A stretch of DNA of 64,000 bases from Rhodospirillaceae bacterium (GCA_947476695.1 CANJRD010000004.1:124001-188000); one strand, 5' to 3'. Shown: positions 8,313 to 17,637, numbered from the stretch's first letter. The notes: generated by a model not told the origin, from the letters alone. Translations and numbers: made by a program.

Positions 8313-9473
8313 TTAGGGCGCGACGTCCTGGGATAACTGCTGCGTCTTGGGATCGACGGCTTCAGCGGGGTTGGAGACGCGCACGGGCGCGTTCTCCGGC
8401 AGGTCCTGCATGCCTTCGACGATGACCACGTCGCCTTCGCTCAGGCCCGAAAGAACTTCAACGAGGCCCGCGCGCCGCGCGCCGATCTGGATCGCGACCT
8501 TGTGCGCGGTGCTGGCCGTGGTGACCACGTAAACGAACTGCGTGGTGTTCTCCGGCTGCAACGCGGCTTCGGGCACGACGATCGCTTGACGCTCGTCCTT
8601 GATCAGGTCGGCGACCATCAGCATGCCGGGGCGCAGGCGCAGATCGGGGTTGGGGATTTGCGCACGCACGGACACAGACCGCGTGACCGGGTCTATGCGC
8701 GTGTCGATCGAGGTGACTTCGCCCCTGAATTTGACCTTCGGATAAGCGCTGACTTCGGCTTCAACCGTCAGGCCCGGCTTCAGCGCGGCGAGGAAGCTTT
8801 CCGGTACCTGCAGGTCGAGCTTCATCACCGACAGATCGTCGAGGGTGGCAACCGGGGTGCCCGGCGATACAAGCGCGCCGAGGCTGATGCGGCGCACGCC
8901 GACGATACCTGAGAATGGCGCGGTGATGCGGCGGTCGCCGGCGCGCACGCTCGCGGCGGCCATGTTGGCCTCCGCTTTTTTCACGGCCGCCTGCAATTCA
9001 TCGACGCGCGATTGAGAGACGTGCTGCTTCTTGACCAGCTCCAGCGTGCGCTCCAGCTCGCGTTCCTGCTGTTGCAGGTTCGCGGCTTCCATGCGGACCT
9101 GGGCGTTCTGCTCGCCCGCGTCGATGGAGGCGAGTTCGTCGCCTTTCTTCACAAGCTGCGAGTCTTCGAAGGTCAGCGTGCGGATGATGCCTTGGGTCTT
9201 TGCCGTCAAGGTGACGGACTCATTCGCCATCAGGGTGCCGATGGCTTCGATGTGATCGGCGAAGGGCGCGGCATGCACCTGTTCGACTTTCACCAGGCGC
9301 GTGCGCTGCCCGCGGCCTTGGCCGCGCTGCGCACCTTTGTCTGAGCCGACAAAGGTCCACGCGCCGGCCGCGCCGAGCGCCAGAACCACGCCAGCCGCTA
9401 TGAGAACGTTGCGACGCAAGTTGCTTATGTCTTTCCAACCAGAGCGATCTTGCGGGGGCAGGATCGCCGACAC
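8313..9473 (-). CDS. RND efflux periplasmic adaptor, second system
   Basis: A 386-residue membrane fusion protein. The most upstream start is a GTG at 9473. No nearby ATG offers a better alternative, because the next hydrophobic segment (NVLIAAGVVLALGAAGAWTF, about residues 23-42) must be retained for membrane anchoring. Then come a short Gly/Arg/Gln-rich linker, a lipoyl half-motif (ANESVTLTAKTQGIIRTLTF), a coiled-coil hairpin (QQQERELERTLELVKKQ region), the second half-motif and a beta-barrel. It forms an operon with the pump at 5148-8279. A TetR-type operator-like palindrome lies 10 bp upstream of the start, so repression by a regulator encoded elsewhere is likely. Confidence 0.93.
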   Translation of the reverse strand: MSAILPPQDRSGWKDISNLRRNVLIAAGVVLALGAAGAWTFVGSDKGAQRGQGRGQRTRLVKVEQVHAAPFADHIEAIGTLMANESVTLTAKTQGIIRTLTFEDSQLVKKGDELASIDAGEQNAQVRMEAANLQQQERELERTLELVKKQHVSQSRVDELQAAVKKAEANMAAASVRAGDRRITAPFSGIVGVRRISLGALVSPGTPVATLDDLSVMKLDLQVPESFLAALKPGLTVEAEVSAYPKVKFRGEVTSIDTRIDPVTRSVSVRAQIPNPDLRLRPGMLMVADLIKDERQAIVVPEAALQPENTTQFVYVVTTASTAHKVAIQIGARRAGLVEVLSGLSEGDVVIVEGMQDLPENAPVRVSNPAEAVDPKTQQLSQDVAP

Positions 9474-9482
9474 CTAAACCGA

Positions 9483-9506
9483 GTACACATTGTATACACG
9501 CTGTAC
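9483..9506. promoter_or_regulatory. TetR-type operator-like palindrome upstream of the second RND operon
   Basis: Outer arms GTACA and TGTAC enclose a central perfect palindrome TGTATACA, each separated by three bases; 18 of 24 positions are symmetric. Size, symmetry and position (10-33 bp upstream of the adaptor GTG, probably over the -10 region) match operators of TetR-family repressors of RND pumps such as AcrR-like proteins. No TetR gene is in the window. The site is seen directly; its role is inferred. Confidence 0.55.
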
Positions 9507-9507
9507 G

Positions 9508-9529
9508 CTCAATCAGGAAAATGATTGAG
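9508..9529. promoter_or_regulatory. 8-bp perfect inverted repeat next to the operator-like palindrome
   Basis: CTCAATCA and TGATTGAG flank GGAAAA. It lies directly upstream (minus-strand sense) of the 24-bp dyad and could be a second regulator site for the RND operon. There is no T-run, so a terminator is unlikely. Confidence 0.35.
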
Positions 9530-9555
9530 TTTGAGCGCACTAAGCCCTGTTCGGA

Positions 9556-9573
9556 CTAAGCCCTTACGTCCTG
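9556..9573. repeat. Short dispersed intergenic sequence, copy 1
   Basis: CTAAGCCC followed by TACGTCCTG (one extra T here) also occurs at 14996-15012 downstream of lon. Both copies are intergenic. This may be a small chromosomal repeat family, but only two copies are visible in the window. Confidence 0.35.
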
Positions 9574-9827
9574 AGCTTGCGCAGGGCCTAAAGCATTTTA
9601 CGACAATCGCAGGGCATGGCCGCTGCCCATTGTCCGGTCAGTCCGCCTAATGAACCAAAAGGGGTCCTTGTCGGGCCTGCCGGGGGCAAAAAATCGTCCA
9701 CTTGGCTTGAATTGGACGAAATTTCCAATGATATCCGCCGATTAACCGTAAGGGAGGCTGACCCTGGATGCTGTCTTGATCGCGCTGATAATGTGGTCCG
9801 AGAGATTCGAGTCCAGGGGAGACCGAT

Positions 9828-10622
9828 ATGGAGCGCACCGCGAACGTCACCAAGCTCGATCCCGCCGGTAGCGGCTATACCTCCGCCGAATGGCAGGCCA
9901 GGGTGGACTTGGCGGCGGCCCATCGGCTGGCCGACCAACGCGGCTACAGCGAAGGCATTTTCAATCACTTCACCTTGGTGGCGCCGGGGCGGACGGATCG
10001 CTTTCTGGTGATGCCGTTCGGCCTGCACTGGTCGGAAGTGAACGCCAGCATGTTCCTTGAAGTCGACTTCGACGGTCAGGTGAGGCGCGGCAGCGGCGAG
10101 GTGGAGCGCTCGGCATATTGCATCCATGCGCCCATTCATCGGATCGGGCCGGATACGGCCTGCGTGCTGCACACCCACATGCCGTTCGCGAGCGCCTTCA
10201 CGCGCCTCGACAACGCGCGGCTGCAGCCCACGGGACAGACCGAGGCCAGCTTGGCGGCGATGGCGGCCTATGACGACACCTACAACGGCCTCGCCTTCGA
10301 TCCGACGGAAGGCGAGCGGCTCGCCAGGGTGATGGGCGACAAGAAGATCCTGTTCATGGCGCATCACGGTGTCGTGGTCGTGGGGCGCACGGTCGCGGAG
10401 GCATTTGACCGGCTCTACTATCTGGAGCGCGCCTGTCAGGTGCAGCTCTACGCGATGTGGACGGGCAAGCCGCTGAAGCTGATGCCGGAAGCCATCGTGC
10501 AGCACACGTTCAAGCAATTCGAGACCGCACCGAAGTACGACGGCGGACGCCTGCCCTGCGATATCCATTTCGATGCGCTGAAGCGCACGCTCGATCGCAG
10601 CGACGCCAGCTACAAGTCATAA
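9828..10622 (+). CDS. Class II aldolase/adducin family protein
   Basis: A 264-residue protein of the class II aldolase/adducin fold, which includes L-fuculose-phosphate and ribulose-phosphate epimerase-like enzymes. The zinc-ligand histidines are visible in VLHTHMPFAS (about 120-128) and in the later FMAHHGVVVVG (about 180-190). The start ATG has GGGGAG seven bases upstream. It stands alone, and the next gene is convergent with only 4 bases between stops. In this subgroup, many members act as decarboxylases or have no known substrate, so 'aldolase' should be read as a fold label rather than a reaction. Confidence 0.88.
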   Translation: MERTANVTKLDPAGSGYTSAEWQARVDLAAAHRLADQRGYSEGIFNHFTLVAPGRTDRFLVMPFGLHWSEVNASMFLEVDFDGQVRRGSGEVERSAYCIHAPIHRIGPDTACVLHTHMPFASAFTRLDNARLQPTGQTEASLAAMAAYDDTYNGLAFDPTEGERLARVMGDKKILFMAHHGVVVVGRTVAEAFDRLYYLERACQVQLYAMWTGKPLKLMPEAIVQHTFKQFETAPKYDGGRLPCDIHFDALKRTLDRSDASYKS

Positions 10623-10626
10623 GCCG

Positions 10627-11826
10627 CTAGCCGGCTTTCTCCGCGCCGAACACGTACCATCCGCCCATCGCATGCGCGGGGGCAGGCATTTCGCCGCGCA
10701 CGAACTTCGCGAAGTTCGCCGCACCGAACGTCTCATAGTTCGGAATGTGCATCTCGAACGCACGCGCCGGGTCGAAACCCGCAGCCGCGCAGAGTTTCGC
10801 GGGGTCCTGGCTACGATACAGCGTGTAATTCGGTTCGTTGTTGTTCGCCGTATCCCAGTTCCAACGGAAGTTGTCCCACGGATCGAGCATCTTTTCCGGC
10901 GGCAATTCCATATGAACCATGATGCCACCGGGTGCGAGCAGGCGGTGGCACTCGTTCAGGATCTGTTGGGTCGTCTTCACCGGCACTTCATGGAAGAAGA
11001 AGCTGGAAACGATCAGATCGAAATGTCCGTCCGGATAGTCGATGCGGTCGGCGCTTTGCTGACTGAAGTGCACTGTCAGTCCGTCGCGCTCCGCGATCGC
11101 GTGGCCGTAACGCAAGCCGGGCGCGGCGACGTCGAGCCCGTGGGCCTCGACGTCCGCAAAAATCCCGATGTAGGGGAAAAGGTTCCGCCCGATGCCGGTG
11201 GCGATGTCGAGCATGCGGCGCGGCTTGAAGTCGGGGCGGCTCGCCTTCAGCCAGCGCGCGATCGATTCACCCACGCCGCCGCCGATGCCGCGCAGGTTCG
11301 GCATGCTGGCGTAGAACACGGCGGCACCGTGGCTCACGACGGCGCCTTGCGCGATGTGGCTGCCGTTACCGGGCCAGTCATAACTGCCGGGGATGAGATG
11401 CACGTCAATGCCGGCGACATAGCGCGGCACTTCAAAGTCCGGATTAAGCCGCAGCGATCCGCCCGTGGGGCGCGTCGCGGCGATACGTTCCGCGGCCTCG
11501 ATCATCTGGGGCAGCCCGCGCTCGACGGGATCCTGCACAGAATGCCAGACCATCTCCTGCGCGTTGTACCTCATCACGCTGTAGAATCGGTATGACGCTT
11601 CCGACGTCATCGCCGCATCGACGTCGCGCCAATCCTTTGGCGCGGCGTTCTTTGTCAGCAGCGCCGGCTGGACACGCGTCTCGTAGTCGCGCTGCATCTC
11701 CAGCCGCAGATCGGCGCTGGCGAATTTGCGCAACGCGCTAACGATCCCCTGGCGCAGACGCTCATTCTGCGTGGGCTGATAGGTGGCGTCGACATCTGCG
11801 ATCATGACAGGCGATGTGTCGGGCAT
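10627..11826 (-). CDS. SAM-dependent methyltransferase with a long N-terminal domain
   Basis: A 399-residue protein. The second half (from about residue 205) is a class I methyltransferase: motif I MLDIATGIGRNLFPY, an acidic strand-2 end (VEAHGLDVA), motif IV FDLIVSSFFFHEV and a post-motif LLAPGGIMVHMELPP. The first 200 residues form an unassigned helical domain with no transmembrane segment. No partner gene is close: downstream is the convergent aldolase-like gene, and upstream is a terminator-bounded TonB receptor on the same strand. The methyl acceptor is unknown. Confidence 0.85.
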   Translation of the reverse strand: MPDTSPVMIADVDATYQPTQNERLRQGIVSALRKFASADLRLEMQRDYETRVQPALLTKNAAPKDWRDVDAAMTSEASYRFYSVMRYNAQEMVWHSVQDPVERGLPQMIEAAERIAATRPTGGSLRLNPDFEVPRYVAGIDVHLIPGSYDWPGNGSHIAQGAVVSHGAAVFYASMPNLRGIGGGVGESIARWLKASRPDFKPRRMLDIATGIGRNLFPYIGIFADVEAHGLDVAAPGLRYGHAIAERDGLTVHFSQQSADRIDYPDGHFDLIVSSFFFHEVPVKTTQQILNECHRLLAPGGIMVHMELPPEKMLDPWDNFRWNWDTANNNEPNYTLYRSQDPAKLCAAAGFDPARAFEMHIPNYETFGAANFAKFVRGEMPAPAHAMGGWYVFGAEKAG

Positions 11827-11858
11827 GTCGCCATTGTACGCCCCCTGACCGTAACGAA

Positions 11859-11887
11859 AAGGGCCCGGTCTGATGGACCGGGCCCTT
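11859..11887 (-). terminator. Rho-independent terminator of the TonB receptor gene
   Basis: A perfect 12-bp stem (11859-11870 with 11876-11887) closes a 5-base loop. On the minus strand the stem runs into TTTTCG. It lies 22 bp after the receptor stop codon and before the methyltransferase start. Confidence 0.85.
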
Positions 11888-11908
11888 CGCGTTCAGATTT
11901 TTTAGGTC

Positions 11909-14206
11909 TTAGAAGTCGTATTTAGCCCGCAGCGACCAGCGGCCCGGTTCGTTCAGGTACTGGAAGGTGATGAACGACACGACGAAGGTCTTGTTGAAGC
12001 AGTTGGAGCACTCTGCCGTCAGAGACCAGCGTTGATCGCGATTGCGCAAGGTCAGGCCCGCGCCGATCAGGCTGTGCGCCGGCTGCAACGTGCCCGGCGG
12101 GTTGGCTGCGGATACCCAGTTCTGGGACACATAGTACCAGTTCAAAGACGGATCGAGTTCGTATCCGCCACCCAATGGCATCTGATAGGTGATGCTCAGG
12201 TTCGAGTTGAAGTGCGGTGTACGCACCGGCACGCCGATGCCGCCGGTGGGGGTCACCACGCCGGTGTTGCACTGGGTGCGGGTCGTACTGATCGTCGCCA
12301 AGCACGTGGCCTGCTGTGCGAGCGTGCCGGCGCTCAAGTCGGCATACTTCGCCCACTGCGAACCGAAGGCCCAGTTGATGTTCAAGTTCTCGGTCGGGGC
12401 CCAGGTCACTTCGCCTTCCAGGCCATAATTGACCATGGTGCCGAAGTTGCCGGTGAGGAACGTCGTCAGGTTGGTGACGCGATCGACGGTCGATGCAGCA
12501 CCCTGGAACTGGGTGTCGCGGCTGTAGAAGGCGTTCAGGTTAAGACGCAGGTTCTTGTCCAGAAGGTCGGATTTGAAGCCGACTTCATAGGTCCAATCGT
12601 ATTCGGGAGCGAACGGCGTGACTTGCTGCGCGAAGTTCGAGCGCGCATTCCAGCCGCCCGACTTGAAACCGCGTGTGGCTGACGCATAGGTCAGCAGATC
12701 AGGCGTGGCCTGCCAATTTAACGCAAAGCGCGGCGTCCACACTTTAGCCGTCAAATTCACGGGCACGCCGTTGTTGATGATGTCCTGCGTCGAGAAGGGC
12801 GCGAACTGGCGTACCAACGGCGTCGCGTTCGGGATGAACTCGATCTTCTTATATTCCGCCGTCCAGCGAATGCCGGCCGTCGCTTTAATCGTGTCCGTCA
12901 GGTGCCAGTCGCCTTGGCTGTAGACCGCGTAGGCCTCGGTGCGGTTCAACATCGTACGGTCCGCAACCACGGTCGCCGCGCGCTGCGGTGTGATCGTCAG
13001 TGTGGCAAACGACGTGTCCGCCTTCTCGAAGAAGTAATAGAAGCCCGACACATACTCGAACTTGCCGTCGGCCAGCTTGCCGTTGACCTTGATTTCCTGC
13101 GTGAACTCATCGGCGATATTGTCGTTCGCCAGAGGCGTCGAATTGCCCGGCACCACATTGACGAGGATGCCGTTCACCACGTTCGGGGCGGCGGAGTTTA
13201 ACCCGTCGGCGCCGTCGGTGGTGTTGTTGAACTTCATCCGGTGATAACCGCTGATGACGTTCAGATGGTGGGTGTCGTTCAGATCCACCGCGAAGTTCGA
13301 GATGAAGTTGTCGGTGTAGGTCTTGTCCCACATGCCGTTTCCGGCCAACCGCGAGCTGAGCAGGCCCGGGCCGAACGGAATGCTGGCGGACGCTGGCGTG
13401 TAGTTGACGCGGCCCTTGCCTCCCGGTCCCGGGAAGTTCAGCAGGTTCATGTAGTTCATGTAGCCGTGGTCGTAGGAGAAATCCCACTGCGCTGAATCGC
13501 TGAAGCGTGCTTGCAGCGCACCGCGATAGCCATAGGTGTGCTGGAAGTTCAGGTGTTGCTTGGTGGTCTGATTGAAGACATAGCCATCGTCATGAATGGT
13601 GTAGGCCGACCACTTGCTGAGCAATTTGTCGGCGATGATGGGGATGTCGACCGAGGCGCGGCTGGTCCATTGGTTATACTTGCCGTAGCCCAACTCGATA
13701 TAACCGCCGAACGTTTCCGAAGGCTTCTTCATATAGACGTTGATCGAACCGCCCGTCGTGTTGCGGCCGTACAGCGTGCCTTGCGGGCCGCGCAGCACTT
13801 CGATGCGATCGATGTCGAAGAAGGCGAAGTTGTTTCCGTTCTGACGCGCGAGATAAAACTCGTCGACGTAAGTGCCGACCGGCGGATCGAATACCGACAA
13901 CGATTCCGTGTTGCCGAGACCGCGCAGGTAGTAAGTGTTCGCGCCGCCGAGGCCGGTGTTGTTGTGACCCGTGAGGTTCGGGATCGATGTGATCAGATCG
14001 ATCGTGCGCGTGATCTGGCGCCGCTCAAGCTCGGCCGATGTCATCGCGGTGATCGCGATCGGCACGGTCTGCAGATTTTCAGAACGGCGCTGCGCGGTAA
14101 CGACGATTTCTTCAAGATTGCCCTGCGCCATCGCGCCCGACGCTGAAAATACAAATCCCAGCACCGCCAGCGGATAAAGCGCTGTGGACGTCAGAAAACT
14201 CCGCAT
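11909..14206 (-). CDS. TonB-dependent outer-membrane receptor
   Basis: A 765-residue outer-membrane transporter with an N-terminal signal peptide (cleavage likely after SGAMA, about residue 27) and a TonB-box-like segment LEEIVVTAQRR. The plug domain follows (IEVLRGPQGTLYGRNTTGGS), then a 22-strand barrel ending in an aromatic residue (RAKYDF). It is of the alphaproteobacterial IroA/SusC-unrelated type common for aromatic or lipophilic nutrients. A pair of cysteines near the C-terminus (ECSNCFNKTF) may form a loop disulfide. A strong ribosome binding site GGGGGA precedes the ATG. The exported cupin-like gene is divergent, sharing a 226-bp promoter region. No siderophore genes are nearby, so the ligand is unknown. 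Confidence 0.93.
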   Translation of the reverse strand: MRSFLTSTALYPLAVLGFVFSASGAMAQGNLEEIVVTAQRRSENLQTVPIAITAMTSAELERRQITRTIDLITSIPNLTGHNNTGLGGANTYYLRGLGNTESLSVFDPPVGTYVDEFYLARQNGNNFAFFDIDRIEVLRGPQGTLYGRNTTGGSINVYMKKPSETFGGYIELGYGKYNQWTSRASVDIPIIADKLLSKWSAYTIHDDGYVFNQTTKQHLNFQHTYGYRGALQARFSDSAQWDFSYDHGYMNYMNLLNFPGPGGKGRVNYTPASASIPFGPGLLSSRLAGNGMWDKTYTDNFISNFAVDLNDTHHLNVISGYHRMKFNNTTDGADGLNSAAPNVVNGILVNVVPGNSTPLANDNIADEFTQEIKVNGKLADGKFEYVSGFYYFFEKADTSFATLTITPQRAATVVADRTMLNRTEAYAVYSQGDWHLTDTIKATAGIRWTAEYKKIEFIPNATPLVRQFAPFSTQDIINNGVPVNLTAKVWTPRFALNWQATPDLLTYASATRGFKSGGWNARSNFAQQVTPFAPEYDWTYEVGFKSDLLDKNLRLNLNAFYSRDTQFQGAASTVDRVTNLTTFLTGNFGTMVNYGLEGEVTWAPTENLNINWAFGSQWAKYADLSAGTLAQQATCLATISTTRTQCNTGVVTPTGGIGVPVRTPHFNSNLSITYQMPLGGGYELDPSLNWYYVSQNWVSAANPPGTLQPAHSLIGAGLTLRNRDQRWSLTAECSNCFNKTFVVSFITFQYLNEPGRWSLRAKYDF

Positions 14207-14432
14207 ATCGTTGGTCCCCCTTTGGAATTGTCGAGCGAGAATGTAGCTGCAAAAAAAGTCCTCGCCCCCGCAGGAAGGCTACACGATCTCCTTTTGCAGG
14301 CTATAGAATTTGAGGCCACGCTCATTGTGAGCGCGCCGGGGCGACAGCCGACAAGCGCCGCGTGACACTCAACAAGTGACGCGCGTGCTGATTGCATTGA
14401 GCATACAAAAGCACTCGAAAGAGGAGAGAGAA

Positions 14433-14903
14433 ATGAAGCAGGTGAATTACGCGCTGATCGGAATCGCGAGCGTGCTAGCGATAAACCTGCCGGTCACTGC
14501 GGCAGAAACGACGAGCAATGATCTCGTTGTGAGCGGCAAGAGCGTCACCGCTGCCGACATCGCAATTTGGAATGAGAATGGAAAGCAGATGTTGGCGCGT
14601 GGCGACGACGCCAAGAAGGCGCCGACGAACGCTCATCATATGAGAATGAAAATCTTCGCCATGGGCGCGTCGAGCATGCGCGAAGTGCACATTCCCAAAG
14701 GTCTTAAGTTCGCGCCGCCGGGCGGCGGGTCGAACGACACATTGATCTACGTGCAGTCGGGCCGCGTGAAGGTGAAGAGTGGCGACGTCGAGCGTGAAGC
14801 CGTTGCGGGCGACACGATTCACGAAGTCGGCGGCCGACCGATCTCGTTCGATTTCCTGGAGGACTCGATATTCATCGAAGCCGCCGTGCCGGCGGCGAAG
14901 TAG
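14433..14903 (+). CDS. Exported cupin-like protein
   Basis: A 156-residue protein. I chose the ATG at 14433 because AGGAGAGAG lies just upstream and it begins with a proper signal peptide (MKQVNYALIGIASVLAINLP, cleavage after VTAAE region). The mature part has a cupin-like profile: HHMRMKIFAMG, HIPKGLKFAPPGGGSNDTL, IYVQSGRVKVKSGDVERE and AVAGDTIHEVG. This resembles small RmlC-type barrels that bind sugars or act as periplasmic sensors. It is transcribed divergently from the TonB receptor, so co-regulation is plausible. No catalytic residues can be assigned confidently. Confidence 0.75.
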   Translation: MKQVNYALIGIASVLAINLPVTAAETTSNDLVVSGKSVTAADIAIWNENGKQMLARGDDAKKAPTNAHHMRMKIFAMGASSMREVHIPKGLKFAPPGGGSNDTLIYVQSGRVKVKSGDVEREAVAGDTIHEVGGRPISFDFLEDSIFIEAAVPAAK

Positions 14904-14915
14904 ATTTCCAGGGCG

Positions 14916-14946
14916 CCACCCCGGCAGCAAGGGGCTGCCGGGGTGG
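14916..14946 (+). terminator. Terminator hairpin after the cupin-like gene
   Basis: A perfect 13-bp GC-rich stem (14916-14928 with 14934-14946) with a 5-base loop begins 12 bp after the stop codon. Only a weak ATTTAT tract follows. Confidence 0.7.
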
Positions 14947-14995
14947 GATTTATCCCGATGAAACGTCAGGTTACGTAGAGGCCACCCTAGGGCGT

Positions 14996-15012
14996 CTAAG
15001 CCCTACGTCCTG
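14996..15012. repeat. Short dispersed intergenic sequence, copy 2
   Basis: It matches 9556-9573 apart from one base (CTAAGCCC then TACGTCCTG) and leads straight into the hairpin downstream of lon. Confidence 0.35.
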
Positions 15013-15042
15013 GAGTGATGCCAGAGGCATCGATCCAGGACG
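15006..15042 (-). terminator. Hairpin downstream of lon
   Basis: Outer arms of 9 bp (15006-15014 with 15034-15042) and inner arms of 6 bp (15017-15022 with 15026-15031) form one long hairpin 23 bp after the lon stop. No T-run follows on the minus strand, so it may act as a transcript 3' stabiliser rather than a classical terminator. Confidence 0.55.
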
Positions 15043-15064
15043 CAAGGATAGACCGACGAACCGC

Positions 15065-17509
15065 TTAAGCCGCCGCAGCCTGCGGCGCTTCAGGCTCAAG
15101 CGCGACAGCAAGCGCTTGATCGACAGTCTCCAGCCAGACGAACTCCAGGCTGTCCCGCGCTTCTTGCGGGATGTCGTCGAAGTCCCTCTTGTTCCGTGAG
15201 GGCAGCATCACGGTCTTGATGCCGGCGTGCATCGCCGCCAACACCTTCTCCTTAATTCCACCCACCGGCAGCACCAGGCCGCGCAGACTGATCTCGCCGG
15301 TCATGGCGACATCGCTGCGCACCGGGCGACCGGTGGCGAGGGAGGCGAGGGTGGTGAACACCGCCACGCCAGCGCTTGGTCCATCCTTCGGCACCGCGCC
15401 GGCAGGGAAGTGCAAGTGCACGTCGCTGCCCTCGAAGATCTTCGGATCGATACGCAAGTGGGACGACTTCGCCTTCACCAGGCTGATCGCGGCTTGCGCA
15501 CTCTCCTTCATCACATCACCCAACTGCCCGGTGATGACCGTCTTGCCACTGCCGGGCGTGCGGATCGCCTCGATGAACAGGATGTCCCCGCCCACCGGTG
15601 TCCAGGCCAGACCGGTCGCCACGCCGGGGATGCCTGCATGGGCGGCCTGTTCGGCCTCGTACTTGGCGCCGCCCAGGATGCCCGCGACGTCGTTCGCCTC
15701 GATGACGACCCTGTCCGTCGTCCCTTCGGCGATCTTCACCGCGGCGCGACGCACCACGCTGCCGATCTCGCGCTCGAGGTTACGCACGCCGGCTTCGCGG
15801 GTGTAGCTGCGCACCACCGTGCGCACCGCGTCGTCGGCGATCTGCACCTGCTCGGCCGTCACGCCATTCTCCTCCAGCTGACGCGGGACCAGATAGCGCG
15901 TCGCGATCTGCTGCTTCTCCGACGCCGTGTAACCGGCGAGCTGGATGATCTCCATGCGGTCGCGCAACGGGCCCGGGATCGTGTCGAGCATGTTGGCGGT
16001 CGCGATGAAGAACACTTTGCTCAGGTCGAAGTCGACGCCGAGGTAATTGTCGCGGAACGTCGAGTTCTGCGCCGGGTCCAGCACCTCCAGCAACGCCGAC
16101 GCCGGGTCGCCCTGCACGCCGCGGCCGAGCTTGTCGATCTCATCCAGGATGATCACGGCGTCGCGGCTGCCCGCGCGCTTGAGGTTCTGGATGATGTTGC
16201 CCGGCAGCGCGCCGATGTAGGTGCGCCGATGACCACGCACTTCCGCCTCGTCGTGCACACCGCCCAAGGACACGCGCACGAATTCACGGCCAGTTGCCCG
16301 CGCGATGCTCTTGCCCAGCGAGGTCTTACCCACGCCCGGAGGTCCGGCGAAGCACAGGATCGGCGCCTTGCCCTTCGGGTTCAGCTTGCGCACCGCCAAG
16401 TATTCGATGATGCGCTCCTTGATCTTCTCCAGGCCGAAGTGGTCCTCATTGAGCACGCGGCGCGCTTCGGCGATGTCGATGGTCTTGGCAGTCTCGATGG
16501 CCCACGGCAGTTCGGTCAGCCATTCGAGATAGGTGCGCAGCATCGACGCTTCGCCGCCGGATTCCGCCATGCCGCGCAGGCGTGACAGCTCCTTGCGGGC
16601 GTGCTTCTCCGTCGCCTCGGGCATCTTGGCCTTGGCGATGGCTTCTTCCAGCTTGGCGAGATCGGCGCCGCCGTCTTCGTTGTCGCCGAGCTCTTTTTGA
16701 ATCGTGCGCAGCTGCTCACGCAGGATGTGCTCGCGCTGACGGCCCTCGATGGACTCGCGCGTGCGCTCGCCGATATCGCGGGACAGGCGCAGGACGCCCA
16801 GCTTGTAAGACAACAGCCACAGTACGCGATCCAGGCGCGCGCTCAGGTCGAGCGTCTCCAGGATCTGCTGCTTTTCCTCCGGCTTGAAGTCGGCCAGGCT
16901 GGCGACCAAGTCGGCCAGCACGGCCCCATCGGTCACGCCGCGGATGGTCGCGATCAAGTCGTCGGAAGCATTTGGCGTCAGCTTCAGCGCTTCCAGCGCC
17001 CGCTCACGCAGCTGCATCACCCGCGCTTCGATTTCGGGGCCGCTCCGCTCGCTTTCGGGGATACGCTCGACGCGCGCCGCCAGGAACGGATAGCCATCCA
17101 CGAACTCGACGATGCGCAACCGCTGCTCGCCGCGCGCGATCAGATGATGCGTGTCGCCGCGACCGACGAGGCGCACGATCGAACCGACCGTGCCGATCTC
17201 GTACAGATCAACGGACGTCGGATCGCCCACGTCGGGATTGCGCTGCAACACCACGGCGATCGGCGTATCGCCGTCCACCGCGGCTTGCGCCGCGCTCAGC
17301 GATTTCGCGCGCCCGATGGTCAGCGGCGTGACGAGGGTTGGGAAAAGGACGGTATTGCGCAGCGGCAGCACCGGCAGAACGCCGGGTGGCAAACGGACGC
17401 GCGGGCCGCTTTGCTTGCCGTGGTCTGCCCCGGTGTTTGTCGCGGCATAGCCGGCCGCATCCAGGGCTTCGACAGTATTGGTATCCGCGTTCTCGGTGAT
17501 CGGAGTCAT
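15065..17509 (-). CDS. lon: ATP-dependent Lon protease
   Basis: An 814-residue Lon (LonA type), the cytoplasmic AAA+ serine protease that degrades misfolded and regulatory proteins. It has an N-terminal substrate domain (LPVLPLRNTVLFPTLVTPL onward), a central AAA+ module with Walker A GPPGVGKTSLGKS and Walker B IILDEIDK, and a C-terminal protease domain with catalytic Ser in KDGPSAGVAVFT and Lys in SLRGLVLPVGGIKEK. An unusual extra of about 40 residues precedes the conserved N-domain. The ATG at 17509 has AGGA four bases upstream. A good sigma-32-type promoter lies about 130 bp upstream. It is usually beside clpX or hupB, which are absent here. Confidence 0.98.
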   Translation of the reverse strand: MTPITENADTNTVEALDAAGYAATNTGADHGKQSGPRVRLPPGVLPVLPLRNTVLFPTLVTPLTIGRAKSLSAAQAAVDGDTPIAVVLQRNPDVGDPTSVDLYEIGTVGSIVRLVGRGDTHHLIARGEQRLRIVEFVDGYPFLAARVERIPESERSGPEIEARVMQLRERALEALKLTPNASDDLIATIRGVTDGAVLADLVASLADFKPEEKQQILETLDLSARLDRVLWLLSYKLGVLRLSRDIGERTRESIEGRQREHILREQLRTIQKELGDNEDGGADLAKLEEAIAKAKMPEATEKHARKELSRLRGMAESGGEASMLRTYLEWLTELPWAIETAKTIDIAEARRVLNEDHFGLEKIKERIIEYLAVRKLNPKGKAPILCFAGPPGVGKTSLGKSIARATGREFVRVSLGGVHDEAEVRGHRRTYIGALPGNIIQNLKRAGSRDAVIILDEIDKLGRGVQGDPASALLEVLDPAQNSTFRDNYLGVDFDLSKVFFIATANMLDTIPGPLRDRMEIIQLAGYTASEKQQIATRYLVPRQLEENGVTAEQVQIADDAVRTVVRSYTREAGVRNLEREIGSVVRRAAVKIAEGTTDRVVIEANDVAGILGGAKYEAEQAAHAGIPGVATGLAWTPVGGDILFIEAIRTPGSGKTVITGQLGDVMKESAQAAISLVKAKSSHLRIDPKIFEGSDVHLHFPAGAVPKDGPSAGVAVFTTLASLATGRPVRSDVAMTGEISLRGLVLPVGGIKEKVLAAMHAGIKTVMLPSRNKRDFDDIPQEARDSLEFVWLETVDQALAVALEPEAPQAAAA

Positions 17510-17637
17510 GGTGTCCTACCTTCGTCGGCATGAGCCGCGTTCCGCGAAATGCGCAAACGCCGCAAGCCACAAATCTCACAAAACCCAAGGCCCAAACGTC
17601 GCAATGACCGAGCGGCACGGGGAATCGCTTGAATCGC

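Larger units (their letters stand above)
9474..9827. other. 354-bp intergenic region with operator-like dyads and a dispersed repeat
   Basis: Divergent region between the RND adaptor (minus) and the class II aldolase gene (plus). It holds, from left to right, a 24-bp imperfect dyad (9483-9506), an 8-bp inverted repeat with a 6-base loop (9508-9529), and a segment at 9556-9573 shared with the region downstream of lon. The remaining 250 bp up to the aldolase start are AT-richer and should contain its promoter. No gene is evident. Confidence 0.6.
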
